From NCBI GenBank assembly GCA_026913215.1, contig JAPTYK010000001.1, positions 3,658,001 to 3,722,000 on the forward strand: DNA of 64,000 bases. Reading direction: 5' to 3'. Positions 36,846 to 45,163 of the stretch are shown here, piece by piece. Each line of letters starts with the position of its first letter. Position 1 is the stretch's first letter. Source of the DNA: Streptomyces diastatochromogenes (GTDB lineage: Bacteria > Actinomycetota > Actinomycetes > Streptomycetales > Streptomycetaceae). Position numbers and translations under genes: made by a program. The notes below the pieces were generated by a model. It saw nothing but the letters and a program-made list of their open reading frames with translations, was not told the DNA's origin and made no database searches.

Positions 36846-38961
36846 ATGCGCACCGAGGACGTCCTGGCCGCGATCGCGACCGGCCTGTGGCGCTGGGACA
36901 ACGCGTCCGGGATCGTCTCGCTCGACGCCGAGGCCGCCCGGCTGCTCGGGCTGCCCGCCGAGCCCGTGCGGCTCAGCGAGGCGGCCGTGCGGTCGCGGTT
37001 TCACCCGGTCGACTGGAACGAGATCGACGGGGTGGTCAACCTCGCCGTCGCCGAGGGCACCCTCGCCGAGGCGCGGCTGCGGATCATGGACGAGCACGGG
37101 CGGGTGCTCCGTACCGTACGGAGCAGGTCGAAGCCGCTGATCGAGGGGAACGACTACCAGCTGGTCGGCACCCTCCAGGAGGTCGCCGAGCAGCCGCCCG
37201 GCACGGCCGCCCGCACCCCATCACCGGCGACTGGCGCCGCTCCCGGGAGGCCTTCCTGCTCGACGCGGGGCGGGCGCTCGCCGAGGCGCGGTCGACGGCC
37301 GAGGTGCTGCGGGTGGCGGCCTCGCTGTCGATGCCCGGTTTCTCGCCCGACGGGCTCGCCGTCTTCGGCGTGGCGGGCGACCGGCTGACGATCATCGGCC
37401 ACCACGGGCACAGCGAGGGCGACGAGGGGCCGTTCTCGTCGATGTCGCTGGACACGGACTATCCGGCGGCGGAGGTCGTACGGACCGGGCGGGCCATCTA
37501 CCTGCCGACGCCGGAGGAGTACCTGCGGCGGTTCCCCATGACCTGGCCGCTCGCGCAGCGCTTCGGGCGCCGTTCCTGGGCCTTCGTGCCGCTCGTCGTC
37601 GCGGGGCGGACGATGGGGGCCTGGATGGCGGCCTTCAAGCACCCGGTGGCCTTCACGCCCGACGAGCGGTCGGTGCTGACGACGGTGGCGCGGATGCTCG
37701 CGCAGGCCCTCGCACGCGCGGGCGTGGCCGAGTCCGAGCGCGAGCTGTCGCTCGGCCTCCAGCGGACGATGATGCCGGTCCTCGGGCCCGGCATCCCCGG
37801 CATCCAGGTCGCCGCGCGGTACGTGCCGACCGGCGGCGGGCTGCAGGTCGGCGGCGACTGGTACGACATGATCCGGCTGCCCGGCGGCACCTCCCGCACC
37901 GGCGGGCGCGGCGCGGGCCGCATCGCCCTCGTCATCGGCGACGTCCAGGGGCACGACGTGCGGGCGGCCGGGCTGATGGGGCAGCTGCGGATCGCCCTGC
38001 GCGCGTACGCCTCCGAGGGCCACCGGCCGGACGCGGTGCTCTCGCGGGCCTCGCGCTTCCTGTACGGGATCACGGACGGGGACGACGGGGAGGGCGACGG
38101 CGGTCCGCGCTTCGCGACCTGCCTCTACCTGGAGGTCGACCTGGAGACGGGGACGGTCGACATCGCGCGGGCGGGGCATCCGGATCCGGCGGTACGGATG
38201 AACGACGGAACGGTGCTGCTGCGGCCCACGGCCGGCGGGCTGCCCTCGGCATCGACCCCGACACCGACTATCCGACGACCCGGCTCACCCTGGACCCCGG
38301 CGAGACGCTCATGATCTGCACCGACGGGCTCCTGGAGACCGGCGGGCACGACCTGGACAGCGGCTGGGAGCGGGTGCGGGAGCTGCTGGAGTCCCACGAC
38401 GGCGAGGACCTGGAGGGGCTCGCCGACGTCCTCGTGGAGGCCGTCCACGGGCCCGGCTCGCACCACACGACGGGCCCGCTCGCCGACCGCCGCGAGGACG
38501 ACATCGCCGTACTCCTGCTGTCCCGCCGGCCCGCCGGCACCGTCCGTGAGGCCCCCCGCCGCACCCTCATGTCGATCGCCCAGGCCGAACCCGAGCGGAT
38601 CGCCGAGGCCCGCGAGCAGGTCCGGCAGCTGCTCCACGACTGGTCCGACGAGGACCAGCTCGACTCCGCCGTCCTCATGGTCTCCGAGATGGTCACCAAC
38701 GTCCTCGTCCACACCGACGGCGACGCCCTCCTCGTCGCCGAGGTCGCCTGCGGCGAGAAGTCCCGCCGCCTCCGCGTCGAGGTCTCCGACAGCAGCGACG
38801 AACTCCCCCACAAACGGCACCCCGGCGAAATGGCCTCCAGCGGGCGCGGCCTGGTCCTCATGGAGATGCTGGCGGACGCCTGGGGCGTCGACCCCGGGGC
38901 GAGGGCAAGGCGATCTGGTTCGAGCTGAACGAGCCGGGGGCGGAGGGGCTGCTGCGGCTAG
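36846..38961 (+). CDS. PAS-GAF-SpoIIE phosphatase with C-terminal ATPase domain (frame breaks)
   Basis: Signalling protein with, in order, a PAS-like region (TGLWRWDNASGIVSLDAEAA, residues 1-110), a GAF domain (about 130-300; LDTDYPAAEVVRTGRAIYLP), a PP2C/SpoIIE Ser phosphatase (GLQVGGDWYDMIRLPGG and IALVIGDVQGHDVRAAGLMG hold the metal Asp residues) and a HATPase anti-sigma kinase-like domain (SEMVTNVLVHT, SSGRGLVLMEMLADAWGV). Breaks near 37210, 38245 and 38895 each need one base. The C-terminus should read GEGKAIWFELNEPG; the exact stop is unclear and I use TAG 38959-38961. Such proteins control sigma factors through anti-anti-sigma factors. Confidence 0.83.
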
Positions 38962-38978
38962 CCTCCGACGGCCGCTGC

Positions 38979-39080
38979 GGGCCGAGCCCGGCCCGTTGTG
39001 GGCCGCGCCCGCCCGTTGTGGGCCGAGCCCGCCCGTTGTGGGCCGAGCCCGGCCCGTTGTGGGCCGCGCCCGCCCCGTCG
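38979..39080. repeat. 20-bp tandem repeat between phosphatase and MBL genes
   Basis: About five copies of a 20-21 bp unit, CCCGTTGTGGGCCGAGCCCG, with GCG/GAG alternation. They occupy the gap before the MBL-fold gene and may include its promoter. Confidence 0.75.
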
Positions 39081-39166
39081 TGGGCCGAGCGCATCGCCCG
39101 CGCGCGCCCCGTCTCCCTCCGGCGCAGACTGGTCTCGTACGGCCGTCAGGGGGCATGGAGTGCGTC

Positions 39167-39967
39167 ATGGACATCCACAAGGTCGGCAGTGACACGACGG
39201 TGATCGCAGACAGTCTCGATGTGCCGGGTATCGGGCATGTCCCGGCCAATGCCTATGTGGTGACGGCCGCCGAGCCGGTGGTCGTCGACACCGGGCTTTC
39301 GGTGGAGGACAGGGACTTCGTCGGGGCGCTCGGTGGGGTGGTGGAGCCGGCGGATGTGCGGTGGATCTGGCTCACGCATCCGGACCGGGATCACACGGGT
39401 GGGATCTTCGAGCTGCTGGAGGCGGCGCCACGCGCGCGCGTGGTGACGACGTTCCTGGGGTTCGGGATCATGTCGACCGAGCGGGCGCTGCCCATGGACC
39501 GGGTGTACTTCCTGAATCCGGGGCAGTCGCTCGATGTGGGGGACCGGACGTTGCACGGCTTCAGGCCGCCGCTCTTCGACAATCCGGCCACGGTCGGGTT
39601 CTACGACGACCGGACGCGGATCTGCTTCAGTTCCGACTGTTTCGGCGGGCCGATGCCGAGCGCGGAGCTGGCCGAGAGCGGGCACGCGAGCGATCTGAAG
39701 CCGGAGGAGCTGAGGAGGGCGCAGCTGCTCTGGGCGACGATCGACAGTCCGTGGGTGCATCTGGTGGACGCGGAGAAGTACCGGGCGACGCTCGCGCCGC
39801 TGGCGGAGATGAACCCGGAGATCGTGCTGTGCACGCATCTGCCGCCGGCCGTGCGGATGACGCGCCGGATGATCGACACGATCGCGGCGGCCCCGGACGC
39901 CGACCCGTTCGTGGGCCCGGACCAGGTGGCGCTGGAGCAGCTCCTGGCCTCGTTCGAAGCGGCTTAG
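39167..39967 (+). CDS. MBL-fold (metallo-beta-lactamase superfamily) protein, diiron-like
   Basis: Intact, 266 residues, from ATG 39167 with GGAG at good spacing (an ATG four codons upstream lacks that). The metal motif is THPDRDHTGG at residues 70-79: H71-x-D73-x-D75-H76, where the usual second His is Asp. That resembles the H-x-E-x-D motif of flavodiiron-type oxygen-binding domains more than hydrolases. Further ligands are likely in ICFSSDCFGG and LCTHLPPAVR. There is no flavodoxin domain, so it would be a stand-alone diiron MBL protein, possibly for oxygen or NO handling by inference. Confidence 0.8.
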   Translation: MDIHKVGSDTTVIADSLDVPGIGHVPANAYVVTAAEPVVVDTGLSVEDRDFVGALGGVVEPADVRWIWLTHPDRDHTGGIFELLEAAPRARVVTTFLGFGIMSTERALPMDRVYFLNPGQSLDVGDRTLHGFRPPLFDNPATVGFYDDRTRICFSSDCFGGPMPSAELAESGHASDLKPEELRRAQLLWATIDSPWVHLVDAEKYRATLAPLAEMNPEIVLCTHLPPAVRMTRRMIDTIAAAPDADPFVGPDQVALEQLLASFEAA

Positions 39968-39995
39968 CGGTCCGGAGGCCTGGCGGTCCGGCGGT

Positions 39996-41060
39996 CTAGG
40001 GCTCGGGCTCGGGCGGCGGTGCCCCGTACCGCGTCCGCAGTTCCCCCAGGATGCCCGTCGCCGCCGCCGTCAGCGGGACGGCGAGCAGCATGCCCAGGAT
40101 GCCCGCGACGGACGCTCCGGCGGTGATCGCGAGCATGACCACGGCCGGGTGCATCTGGACGGTCCGGCTCTGGACGAGGGGCTGGAGGACGTTGCCCTCG
40201 ATGACCTGGACGGCGAGGACGACGCCGAGGACCCAGAGGGCGATGACGAAGCCCCGGTCGGCGAGGGCGACGAGGACGGCGATCGCGCCGGAGAGGAAGG
40301 CCCCGAGGTAGGGGATGTAGGCGGTCACGAAGACGAGCGCGGCGAGTCCCACCGCGCCGGGCACGTCGAGGACGACGAGGCCGATGCCGATGAGGACGGC
40401 GTCCACGAGGGCGACGAACGTGGTGCCGCGCATGAAGCCCTCGACGGCCTCGAAGGCGCGGCGCGCCATGGCCTCGACGAGGTCGCCGGTGGCGCGGGGG
40501 GCGAGGGAGCGCAGGGCGCCGGCGGCCCGGTCGGAGTCCTTCAGGAAGAAGAAGATGAGGAGCAGGGCGAGGACGGCGGTGGCGAGCATCTGGCCGACGA
40601 CGCTGAGTCCGCTGATGACCCCGGAGGCGGCGGTGCCGCCGAACTCCTTGAGGAGCTTCTCGGCGTTGCGCGCGAGGTCGTCGAGGGAGGTGCCGGCCGC
40701 GCCGAGGTGGTCGGCGATGTCGGAGGCGGCCTGCCGGAGCGAGGAGATGATCTGGTCGCCGGTGTCGATGAGGGCGACGACGACGATGTACGTGGCGCCG
40801 CCGACGACCACGAGGACGGCGACGACCGTGAGCGCGGCGGCGAGCCCCTGGTTCACCTTCATCTTCAGCAGGCGGCGGTAGAGCGGCCCGAGGAGCGCGG
40901 TGCCGAGGATCGCGAGCAGGACGGGGGTGACGGCCGTCTTGAAGACGACGCAGAGCCAGATGAAGACGGCGGCGACCCCGGCGGCCAGGAGCAGGACGAC
41001 GCACCAGGCGGCGAACCGGCGGGCGGGTTCGGGGAGGAGCGGCGCTCGGCTGGTCTGCAC
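39996..41060 (-). CDS. AI-2E family transporter
   Basis: Intact, 354 residues, seven to eight transmembrane helices (AAWCVVLLLAAGVAAVFIWL, FKTAVTPVLLAILGTALLGP, ALTVVAVLVVVGGATYIVVV, TAVLALLLIFFFLKDSD, VFVTAYIPYLGAFLSGAIAV, HPAVVMLAITAGASVAGILG). AYIPYLGAFLSGAIAVLVAL and VQVIEGNVLQPLVQSRTVQM are the family signatures. The family includes putative AI-2 exporters and sodium/proton antiporters, so substrate is open. GTG 41058-41060 follows GAGGAG very closely, so a slightly different start is possible. Confidence 0.88.
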   Translation of the reverse strand: MQTSRAPLLPEPARRFAAWCVVLLLAAGVAAVFIWLCVVFKTAVTPVLLAILGTALLGPLYRRLLKMKVNQGLAAALTVVAVLVVVGGATYIVVVALIDTGDQIISSLRQAASDIADHLGAAGTSLDDLARNAEKLLKEFGGTAASGVISGLSVVGQMLATAVLALLLIFFFLKDSDRAAGALRSLAPRATGDLVEAMARRAFEAVEGFMRGTTFVALVDAVLIGIGLVVLDVPGAVGLAALVFVTAYIPYLGAFLSGAIAVLVALADRGFVIALWVLGVVLAVQVIEGNVLQPLVQSRTVQMHPAVVMLAITAGASVAGILGMLLAVPLTAAATGILGELRTRYGAPPPEPEP

Positions 41061-41138
41061 CTCCTCACCGGACCACGCCCGTCGGCGTGTCGTCGCGTGC
41101 TGACGGACCGTACGGGTGACGCCCGGTCAGGCGCCGGA

Positions 41139-41166
41139 GTACGGGGCCGGATCTCCGGCCCCGTAC
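41139..41166. terminator. Perfect 12-bp hairpin downstream of pirin
   Basis: GTACGGGGCCGG (41139-41150), loop ATCT, CCGGCCCCGTAC (41155-41166). A perfect inverted repeat about 80 bases past the pirin stop. It overlaps the start of the hexamer array. Confidence 0.8.
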
Positions 41167-41231
41167 CCGTGCCTGTACGTGTACCCGTGCCCGTACGCGT
41201 ACCCGTACTCGTACGCGTACTCGTACCCGTA
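41160..41231. repeat. Hexanucleotide array, 12 copies of CCCGTA-like units
   Basis: Twelve consecutive 6-base units without a break in phase: CCCGTA, CCCGTG, CCTGTA, CGTGTA, CCCGTG, CCCGTA, CGCGTA, CCCGTA, CTCGTA, CGCGTA, CTCGTA, CCCGTA. Located between the AI-2E and pirin genes. Confidence 0.85.
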
Positions 41232-41243
41232 CCGGCTCCTCCG

Positions 41244-42206
41244 TTACTCGCCCATCCCGTGCACCGCCGGGATCGTGCCGAGGCGGCCCGCCTGGAAGTC
41301 CTCGAAGGCCTGGCGCAGTTCGGCCTGGGTGTTCATGACGAACGGGCCGTAGTGGGCCATGGGCTCGCGGATGGGCTGTCCGCCGAGGAGCACGACCTCC
41401 AGGTCGGGGGTGTTCCCGTCCTGCTTCTCGTCGGCGCGGACGGTGAGGGCGCCGCCCTTGCCGAAGACGGCGGTCTGGCCCGTGTGGACGGGCCGGCGGT
41501 CGGTGCCGACGGTGCCGCGGCCGGCGAGCACGTACGCGAGGCCGTTGAAGTCCTCGCGCCAGGGCAGGTTGATCTCGGCGCCGGGGCGCAGGGTGGCGTG
41601 GATCATCGTGATCGGGGTGTGGGTGATGCCGGGGCCCTCGTGGCCGTCGAGCTCGCCGGCGATGACGCGGAGCAGCGCGCCGCCGTCGGGGGAGGTGAGG
41701 AGCTGGACCTGGCGGCCGCGGATGTCCTGGTAGCGGGGGGCCATCATCTTGTCGCTCGCGGGCAGGTTGACCCACAGCTGGAGGCCGTGGAAGAGGCCGC
41801 CGCTGACGACGAGGGACTCCGGCGGGGCCTCGATGTGGAGGAGGCCGGAGCCGGCGGTCATCCACTGGGTGTCGCCGTTGGTGATGGTGCCGCCGCCACC
41901 GTTGGAGTCCTGGTGGTCGAAGGTCCCGTCGATGATGTAGGTGACGGTCTCGAAGCCGCGGTGGGGGTGCCAGGGCGTGCCCTTGGGCTCTCCGGGCGCG
42001 TACTCCACCTCACCCATCTGGTCCATCATGATGAACGGGTCGAGGTACTGGTAGTTGATCCCGGCGAACGCGCGGCGCACCGGGAAGCCCTCGCCCTCGA
42101 ACCCCTGGGGGGCCGTGGTGACGGCGAGGACGGGGCGGGAGACGGCGTCGGCGGGGGCGGCGACGCGCGGCAGGGTGAGCGGGTTCTCGACAGTCACAGC
42201 GGGCAT
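41244..42206 (-). CDS. Pirin family protein
   Basis: Intact, 320 residues, bicupin. N-terminal cupin iron site: PFIMMDQMGEVEYAPGEPKG then WHPHRGFETVTYIIDGTFDH (His-x-His plus Glu), followed by DTQWMTAGSGLLHIEAPPES. C-terminal cupin: PGAEINLPWREDFNGLAYVL. Pirins are iron proteins, some with quercetinase activity, others binding regulators or enzymes. ATG has AAGGAGG upstream. A MarR-like palindrome about 40 bases before the start suggests redox or phenolic control, inferred only. Confidence 0.92.
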   Translation of the reverse strand: MPAVTVENPLTLPRVAAPADAVSRPVLAVTTAPQGFEGEGFPVRRAFAGINYQYLDPFIMMDQMGEVEYAPGEPKGTPWHPHRGFETVTYIIDGTFDHQDSNGGGGTITNGDTQWMTAGSGLLHIEAPPESLVVSGGLFHGLQLWVNLPASDKMMAPRYQDIRGRQVQLLTSPDGGALLRVIAGELDGHEGPGITHTPITMIHATLRPGAEINLPWREDFNGLAYVLAGRGTVGTDRRPVHTGQTAVFGKGGALTVRADEKQDGNTPDLEVVLLGGQPIREPMAHYGPFVMNTQAELRQAFEDFQAGRLGTIPAVHGMGE

Positions 42207-42244
42207 GACCGGACCTCCTTGGTGCGACCTTGTACGTCCACTTT

Positions 42245-42260
42245 AGTTGAACGCTGAACT
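42245..42260. promoter_or_regulatory. Candidate MarR-type operator upstream of pirin
   Basis: AGTTGAACGCTGAACT: halves match inversely at 6 of 8 positions, 39 bases upstream of the pirin start. AGTTGAA resembles the half-site at 5646-5661. Confidence 0.4.
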
Positions 42261-42282
42261 TTCTGCCACCCGGAACGCGAAA

Positions 42283-42308
42283 CGCCCGGGAGGAATTCCT
42301 CCCGGGCG
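42283..42308. terminator. 26-bp perfect palindrome, terminator of the SseB-like gene
   Basis: CGCCCGGGAGGAA followed by TTCCTCCCGGGCG, a perfect palindrome, 23 bases beyond the stop at 42332. It also lies upstream of the pirin promoter and insulates it. Confidence 0.8.
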
Positions 42309-42331
42309 CTCCCACGTGTCTCCAGCGTGCG

Positions 42332-42862
42332 TCAGCCGTACATCCGCCGCATCGCGAAGTCGACCATCTGCTCCACGGCCTTCGCGTCGAAGACCATGCG
42401 GTGGTCGCCCTCCATGTCGAGGACGAAGCCGTAGCCGGTCGGCAGCAGGTCGATCACCTCGGCACCGGTGATCACGAAGTACTTCGACTCCTTGCCCGCG
42501 TACCGCCGCAGCTCCTTGAGCGAGGTGAACATCGGGATGACCGGCTGCTGGGTGTTGTGCAGGGCCAGGAAGCCGGGGTTGTCGCCGCGCGGGCAGTAGA
42601 CCTTGGAGGTCGCGAAGATCTGCTGGAAGTCCTCGGGGGCCAGCGTGCCGGTCGTGAAGGCGCGTACGGCGTCCGCGAGGGAGGGCGGCGAGGGCTCGGG
42701 GTAGAGCGGGGGCTGCTGCTGGGCGTACCCACCGCCCTGCGTGCCGCCCTGCATCCCCGCCTGGGGCGGGGCGTACTGCCCCTGCTGGGGCGGCGCGTAC
42801 TGCCCCTGCTGGGGCGGCGCGTACTGCTGCTGGGCACCCGGGTTCTGCTCGTAGCCGTACAT
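42332..42862 (-). CDS. SseB-like protein with Gln/Pro/Tyr-rich N-terminus
   Basis: Intact, 176 residues. The N-terminal about 55 residues are low complexity with three copies of GQYAPPQQ-like repeats. The C-terminal part (LADAVRAFTTGTLAPEDFQQ, YCPRGDNPGFLALHNTQQPV, LKELRRYAGKESKYFVITGA) is the SseB N-terminal-domain fold common in streptomycetes. Cytoplasmic, function unknown. The Gln/Pro repeat may be disordered or adhesive. Confidence 0.78.
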   Translation of the reverse strand: MYGYEQNPGAQQQYAPPQQGQYAPPQQGQYAPPQAGMQGGTQGGGYAQQQPPLYPEPSPPSLADAVRAFTTGTLAPEDFQQIFATSKVYCPRGDNPGFLALHNTQQPVIPMFTSLKELRRYAGKESKYFVITGAEVIDLLPTGYGFVLDMEGDHRMVFDAKAVEQMVDFAMRRMYG

Positions 42863-43095
42863 GGGGCCCAGCCTATCGAGCGCACCGCCCCGGCAGGACC
42901 CCCGCCGGGGCGCGGCCTCATGGGCCGAGGGAGGTGGCCGCCCGTCCTGGATCCCGGGCGCTCCGTCACCGAACGTAACCGAAAGGTCGCGCGACGCGCC
43001 CGCGTGCCGGGGGTTTTCACCCCCACGAAGGCGAGCCTTCCGCGCTCCTTGACGGCGGTGGTGGACGTCATCGTCGTCACAGATGGCCGGATAGG

Positions 43096-43124
43096 GGTTG
43101 CTTCTTATTACCGGTGGGTAGCAT
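43096..43124 (+). promoter_or_regulatory. Candidate promoter with overlapping operator for the acyl-CoA dehydrogenase
   Basis: GGTTGC (43096-43101) and TAGCAT (43119-43124) are spaced 17 bases. TTACCGGTGGGTAG (43108-43121) is an imperfect palindrome over the -10 region, of the kind bound by TetR/FadR-like lipid regulators. The rest of 42863-43201 shows no gene. Confidence 0.4.
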
Positions 43125-43201
43125 CATCGGAGAGAGCGTGTTGCTACTCGCTGGTACGTGTACGAGGAACCTCCCTCCCCGAGCCTTACGGAGCCGTCGC
43201 C

Positions 43202-45031
43202 ATGGGGCACTACAAGTCGAATCTCCGCGACATCGAGTTCAACCTCTTCGAGGTCCTCGGCCGCGACAAGGTCTACGGCACCGGTCCGTTCGAGGAGATG
43301 GACGTCGAGACCGCCAAGAGCATCCTCGACGAGATCCGCCGTCTCGCCGAGAACGAGCTCGCGGAGTCCTTCGCCGACGCCGACCGCAACCCGCCCGTCT
43401 TCGACCCGGAGACCAACACCGCCCCGGTCCCGGCCTCCTTCAAGAAGTCCTACAAGGCCTTCATGGACTCCGAGTACTGGCGTCTGGGCATCCCGGAGGG
43501 CATCGGCGGCACCGTCTCCCCGCGCTCCCTCGTCTGGGCCTACGCGGAGCTGCTCCTCGGCTCGAACCCGGCCATCTGGATGTACTCCTCCGGCCCGGCC
43601 TTCGCCGGCATCCTCTACAACGAGGGCAACGAGGCGCAGAAGAAGGTCGCGCAGATCGCCGTCGAGAAGCGCTGGGGCTCCACCATGGTCCTCACCGAGC
43701 CCGACGCGGGCTCGGACGTCGGCGCCGGCCGCACCAAGGCCGTGCAGCAGGAGGACGGCTCCTGGCACATCGAGGGCGTCAAGCGCTTCATCACCTCCGG
43801 TGAGCACGACATGGAGGAGAACATCCTCCACTACGTCCTCGCCCGCCCCGAGGGCGCCGGCCCCGGCACCAAGGGCCTGAGCCTCTTCCTCGTCCCGAAG
43901 TACGAGTTCGACTGGGAGACCGGCGAGCTGGGCGCGCGCAACGGCGTCTACGCCACCAACGTCGAGCACAAGATGGGCCTCAAGGCCTCCAACACGTGCG
44001 AGATGACCTTCGGCGACAAGCACCCCGCCAAGGGCTGGCTCATCGGCGACAAGCACGACGGCATCCGCCAGATGTTCCTCATCATCGAGTTCGCCCGCAT
44101 GATGGTCGGCACGAAGGCGATCTCCACCCTCTCCACGGGCTACCTCAACGCCCTGGAGTACGCCAAGGAGCGCGTCCAGGGCACCGACCTGGCGAACTTC
44201 ATGGACAAGAACGCCCCCAAGGTCACCATCACGCACCACCCCGACGTCCGCCGCTCGCTGATGACGCAGAAGGCGTACGCCGAGGGCATGCGCTCCCTCG
44301 TCCTCTACACGGCCTCCGTGCAGGACGAGATCGCGATCAAGGAGGCGGCCGGCGAGGACGCCAAGGCGCTGATCGGCCTCAACGACCTGCTCCTGCCGAT
44401 CGTGAAGGGCTACGGCTCCGAGAAGGGCTACGAGCAGCTCGCGCAGTCGCTCCAGACCTTCGGCGGCTCCGGCTTCCTCCAGGAGTACCCGATCGAGCAG
44501 TACATCCGGGACGCCAAGATCGACACCCTCTACGAGGGCACCACGGCCATCCAGGGCCAGGACTTCTTCTTCCGCAAGATCGTCCGCGACCAGGGCGCCT
44601 CCCTGAACGCGCTGTCCGAGGAGATCAAGAAGTTCCTCGCGGTCGGCACCGGCGGCGAGGAGCTGGCCACCGCCCGCGACGCGCTCGCCAAGGCCGCCGT
44701 CGACCTGGAGGGCATCGTCGGCAAGATGATCACCGACCTCACCGCCACCGGCGAGGACGTCAAGAACATCTACAAGGTCGGCCTCAACACCACCCGCCTG
44801 CTGCTCGCCTCCGGCGACGTCGTCGTCGGCTACCTGCTCCTCAAGAGCGCGGCCGTCGCCGCCGAGAAGCTGGCCGAGGGCGCGAACGCCAAGGACGTCG
44901 CCTTCTACGAGGGCAAGATCGCGGCCGCGAAGTTCTTCGCCGCCAACATCCTGCCGGGCGTCTCCGCCGAGCGCGCCCTCGCCGACGCCGTCGACGGCTC
45001 GCTCATGGACCTGGACGAGGCCGCGTTCTAA
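43202..45031 (+). CDS. Acyl-CoA dehydrogenase (FadE5-like, long form)
   Basis: Intact, 609 residues, FAD-dependent oxidation of acyl-CoA in fatty-acid breakdown. It has the extended N-terminus MGHYKSNLRDIEFNLFEVLG of the actinobacterial long-form family. Key motifs: TMVLTEPDAGSDVGAGRTKA, VKRFITSGEHDMEENILHYV, FGGSGFLQEYPIEQYIRDAK and DTLYEGTTAIQGQDFFFRKI, where YEGTT holds the catalytic Glu region. A C-terminal extra helical domain is present. GGAG lies 8 bases before ATG 43202. Monocistronic, with its own promoter and terminator. Confidence 0.93.
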   Translation: MGHYKSNLRDIEFNLFEVLGRDKVYGTGPFEEMDVETAKSILDEIRRLAENELAESFADADRNPPVFDPETNTAPVPASFKKSYKAFMDSEYWRLGIPEGIGGTVSPRSLVWAYAELLLGSNPAIWMYSSGPAFAGILYNEGNEAQKKVAQIAVEKRWGSTMVLTEPDAGSDVGAGRTKAVQQEDGSWHIEGVKRFITSGEHDMEENILHYVLARPEGAGPGTKGLSLFLVPKYEFDWETGELGARNGVYATNVEHKMGLKASNTCEMTFGDKHPAKGWLIGDKHDGIRQMFLIIEFARMMVGTKAISTLSTGYLNALEYAKERVQGTDLANFMDKNAPKVTITHHPDVRRSLMTQKAYAEGMRSLVLYTASVQDEIAIKEAAGEDAKALIGLNDLLLPIVKGYGSEKGYEQLAQSLQTFGGSGFLQEYPIEQYIRDAKIDTLYEGTTAIQGQDFFFRKIVRDQGASLNALSEEIKKFLAVGTGGEELATARDALAKAAVDLEGIVGKMITDLTATGEDVKNIYKVGLNTTRLLLASGDVVVGYLLLKSAAVAAEKLAEGANAKDVAFYEGKIAAAKFFAANILPGVSAERALADAVDGSLMDLDEAAF

Positions 45032-45052
45032 GACGCCTCTCGTCCTGCCGGC

Positions 45053-45084
45053 ACGGCCCGTCCCCGGGGAGGGGGGCGGGCCGT
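45053..45084. terminator. Terminator after the acyl-CoA dehydrogenase gene
   Basis: ACGGCCCG (45053-45060) pairs with CGGGCCGT (45077-45084) around a C-run/G-run interior that can extend the stem. TTCCT follows. It lies 22 bases past the stop. Confidence 0.8.
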
Positions 45085-45163
45085 TCCTGCTGCCCGGACA
45101 CATCTTGATCACCCCATTCCGGGGACTGGTATTCGGTATGCGGTCCGTGCGTAAGGTGATCTC

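Noticed and set aside
42863..43201. Coding extension upstream of the acyl-CoA dehydrogenase
   Set aside because: The open frame upstream is low quality, and the promoter-like elements and ribosome site favour ATG 43202.
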